NCBI RefSeq assembly: GCF_004339745.1
Contig: NZ_SMGP01000001.1
Span: 4,526,001 to 4,590,000 of the forward strand
Reading direction: 5' to 3'
Length of the DNA: 64,000 nt
Origin: Paraburkholderia sp. BL9I2N2
GTDB lineage: Bacteria > Pseudomonadota > Gammaproteobacteria > Burkholderiales > Burkholderiaceae
Shown here: piece by piece, positions 63,911-64,000 of the stretch
Layout: every line of letters begins with the position of its first letter
How positions within the stretch are numbered: position 1 is the first letter of the stretch
The notes under the pieces: model-generated
The model's database searches: none
Told to the model about the DNA's origin: nothing
What the model saw: only the letters and a program-made list of their open reading frames with translations
Made by a program: the position numbers and the translations under genes

Positions 63911-64000
63911 ATGGACGAGAAAGACTGGATCGCCGGCGCCGCGAAAGCGCTGGCGATCATCGAAGCATTCGACGAAGAGCACGCGCGCATGACGCCCACC
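63911..64000 (+). CDS. IclR-family transcriptional regulator (5' end only)
   Basis: Only the first 30 codons are in the window: MDEKDWIAGAAKALAIIEAF, then DEEHARMTPT. The pattern ALAIIEAFDEEHARMTPT is the start of the IclR winged-helix domain, close to PcaR/PobR-type regulators of aromatic acid catabolism. The 3' part lies outside, so the sub-family and target are not known. Confidence 0.75.
   Translation, partial: MDEKDWIAGAAKALAIIEAFDEEHARMTPT

Noticed and set aside
63609..63911. Open frames on both strands before the IclR gene (77 and 78 codons)
   Set aside because: No ribosome site, Arg/Ser-rich composition and mutual overlap; more likely non-coding.

Overview
The window is a stretch of a high-GC betaproteobacterial chromosome. 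The gene order, the ahcY-linked SAH riboswitch, the flagellar layout and two intergenic palindromic repeats of a kind common in this group point to Burkholderiaceae, most probably Paraburkholderia. This is inferred from family and synteny knowledge; no rRNA or tRNA gene was seen to confirm it. Most of the window is core or metabolic DNA. There is no prophage, IS element, CRISPR array or plasmid backbone.

Layout. 1-14025: flagellar basal body and export genes. On the minus strand are fliL-M-N-O-P (fliP runs off the left edge) and fliF-G-H-I-J-K. On the plus strand are fliE and then fliS-fliT, a second fliK-like gene and an FlhB C-domain gene, behind a good sigma-28 promoter match. 14029-19183: aldehyde dehydrogenase, AidB and a frameshifted AlkJ-like alcohol dehydrogenase. 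19357-23181: a DUF937-OmpA membrane protein, a LysR regulator and a family-2 glycosyltransferase. 23281-26264: the methyl cycle (SAH riboswitch, ahcY, a small membrane protein, metF). 26469-34078: a dipeptide ABC transporter with two tandem binding-protein genes, followed by a TraB/GumN protein. 35342-37177: a TPR glycosyltransferase.

37392-42622: a pyroglutamate (5-oxoproline) module, made of pxpB-C-A, a DUF969/DUF979 membrane pair that I propose as its permease, and a divergent winged-helix regulator. 42689-48482: folate salvage, a lytic transglycosylase, an NDUFA9-like oxidoreductase, a GST, cca and a small membrane protein. 48505-55399: a MidA-type methyltransferase, a FolM-like reductase with folB, ttcA, glmU and glmS. 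55497-64000: small hypothetical genes, a GST with a WYL regulator, a decayed MauG-type peroxidase, a secreted lytic transglycosylase, a DUF2242 lipoprotein, an intergenic region with two perfect DnaA boxes beside an AT-rich tract, two small coupled ORFs, a DMT exporter, a decayed RstB-like kinase and the start of an IclR regulator.

The points most worth checking are the pxp-DUF969/979 unit, the DnaA-box region at 60880-61138, the one-base frameshift in the AlkJ-like gene, and the tandem dppA pair with contrasting codon use and intervening hairpins.
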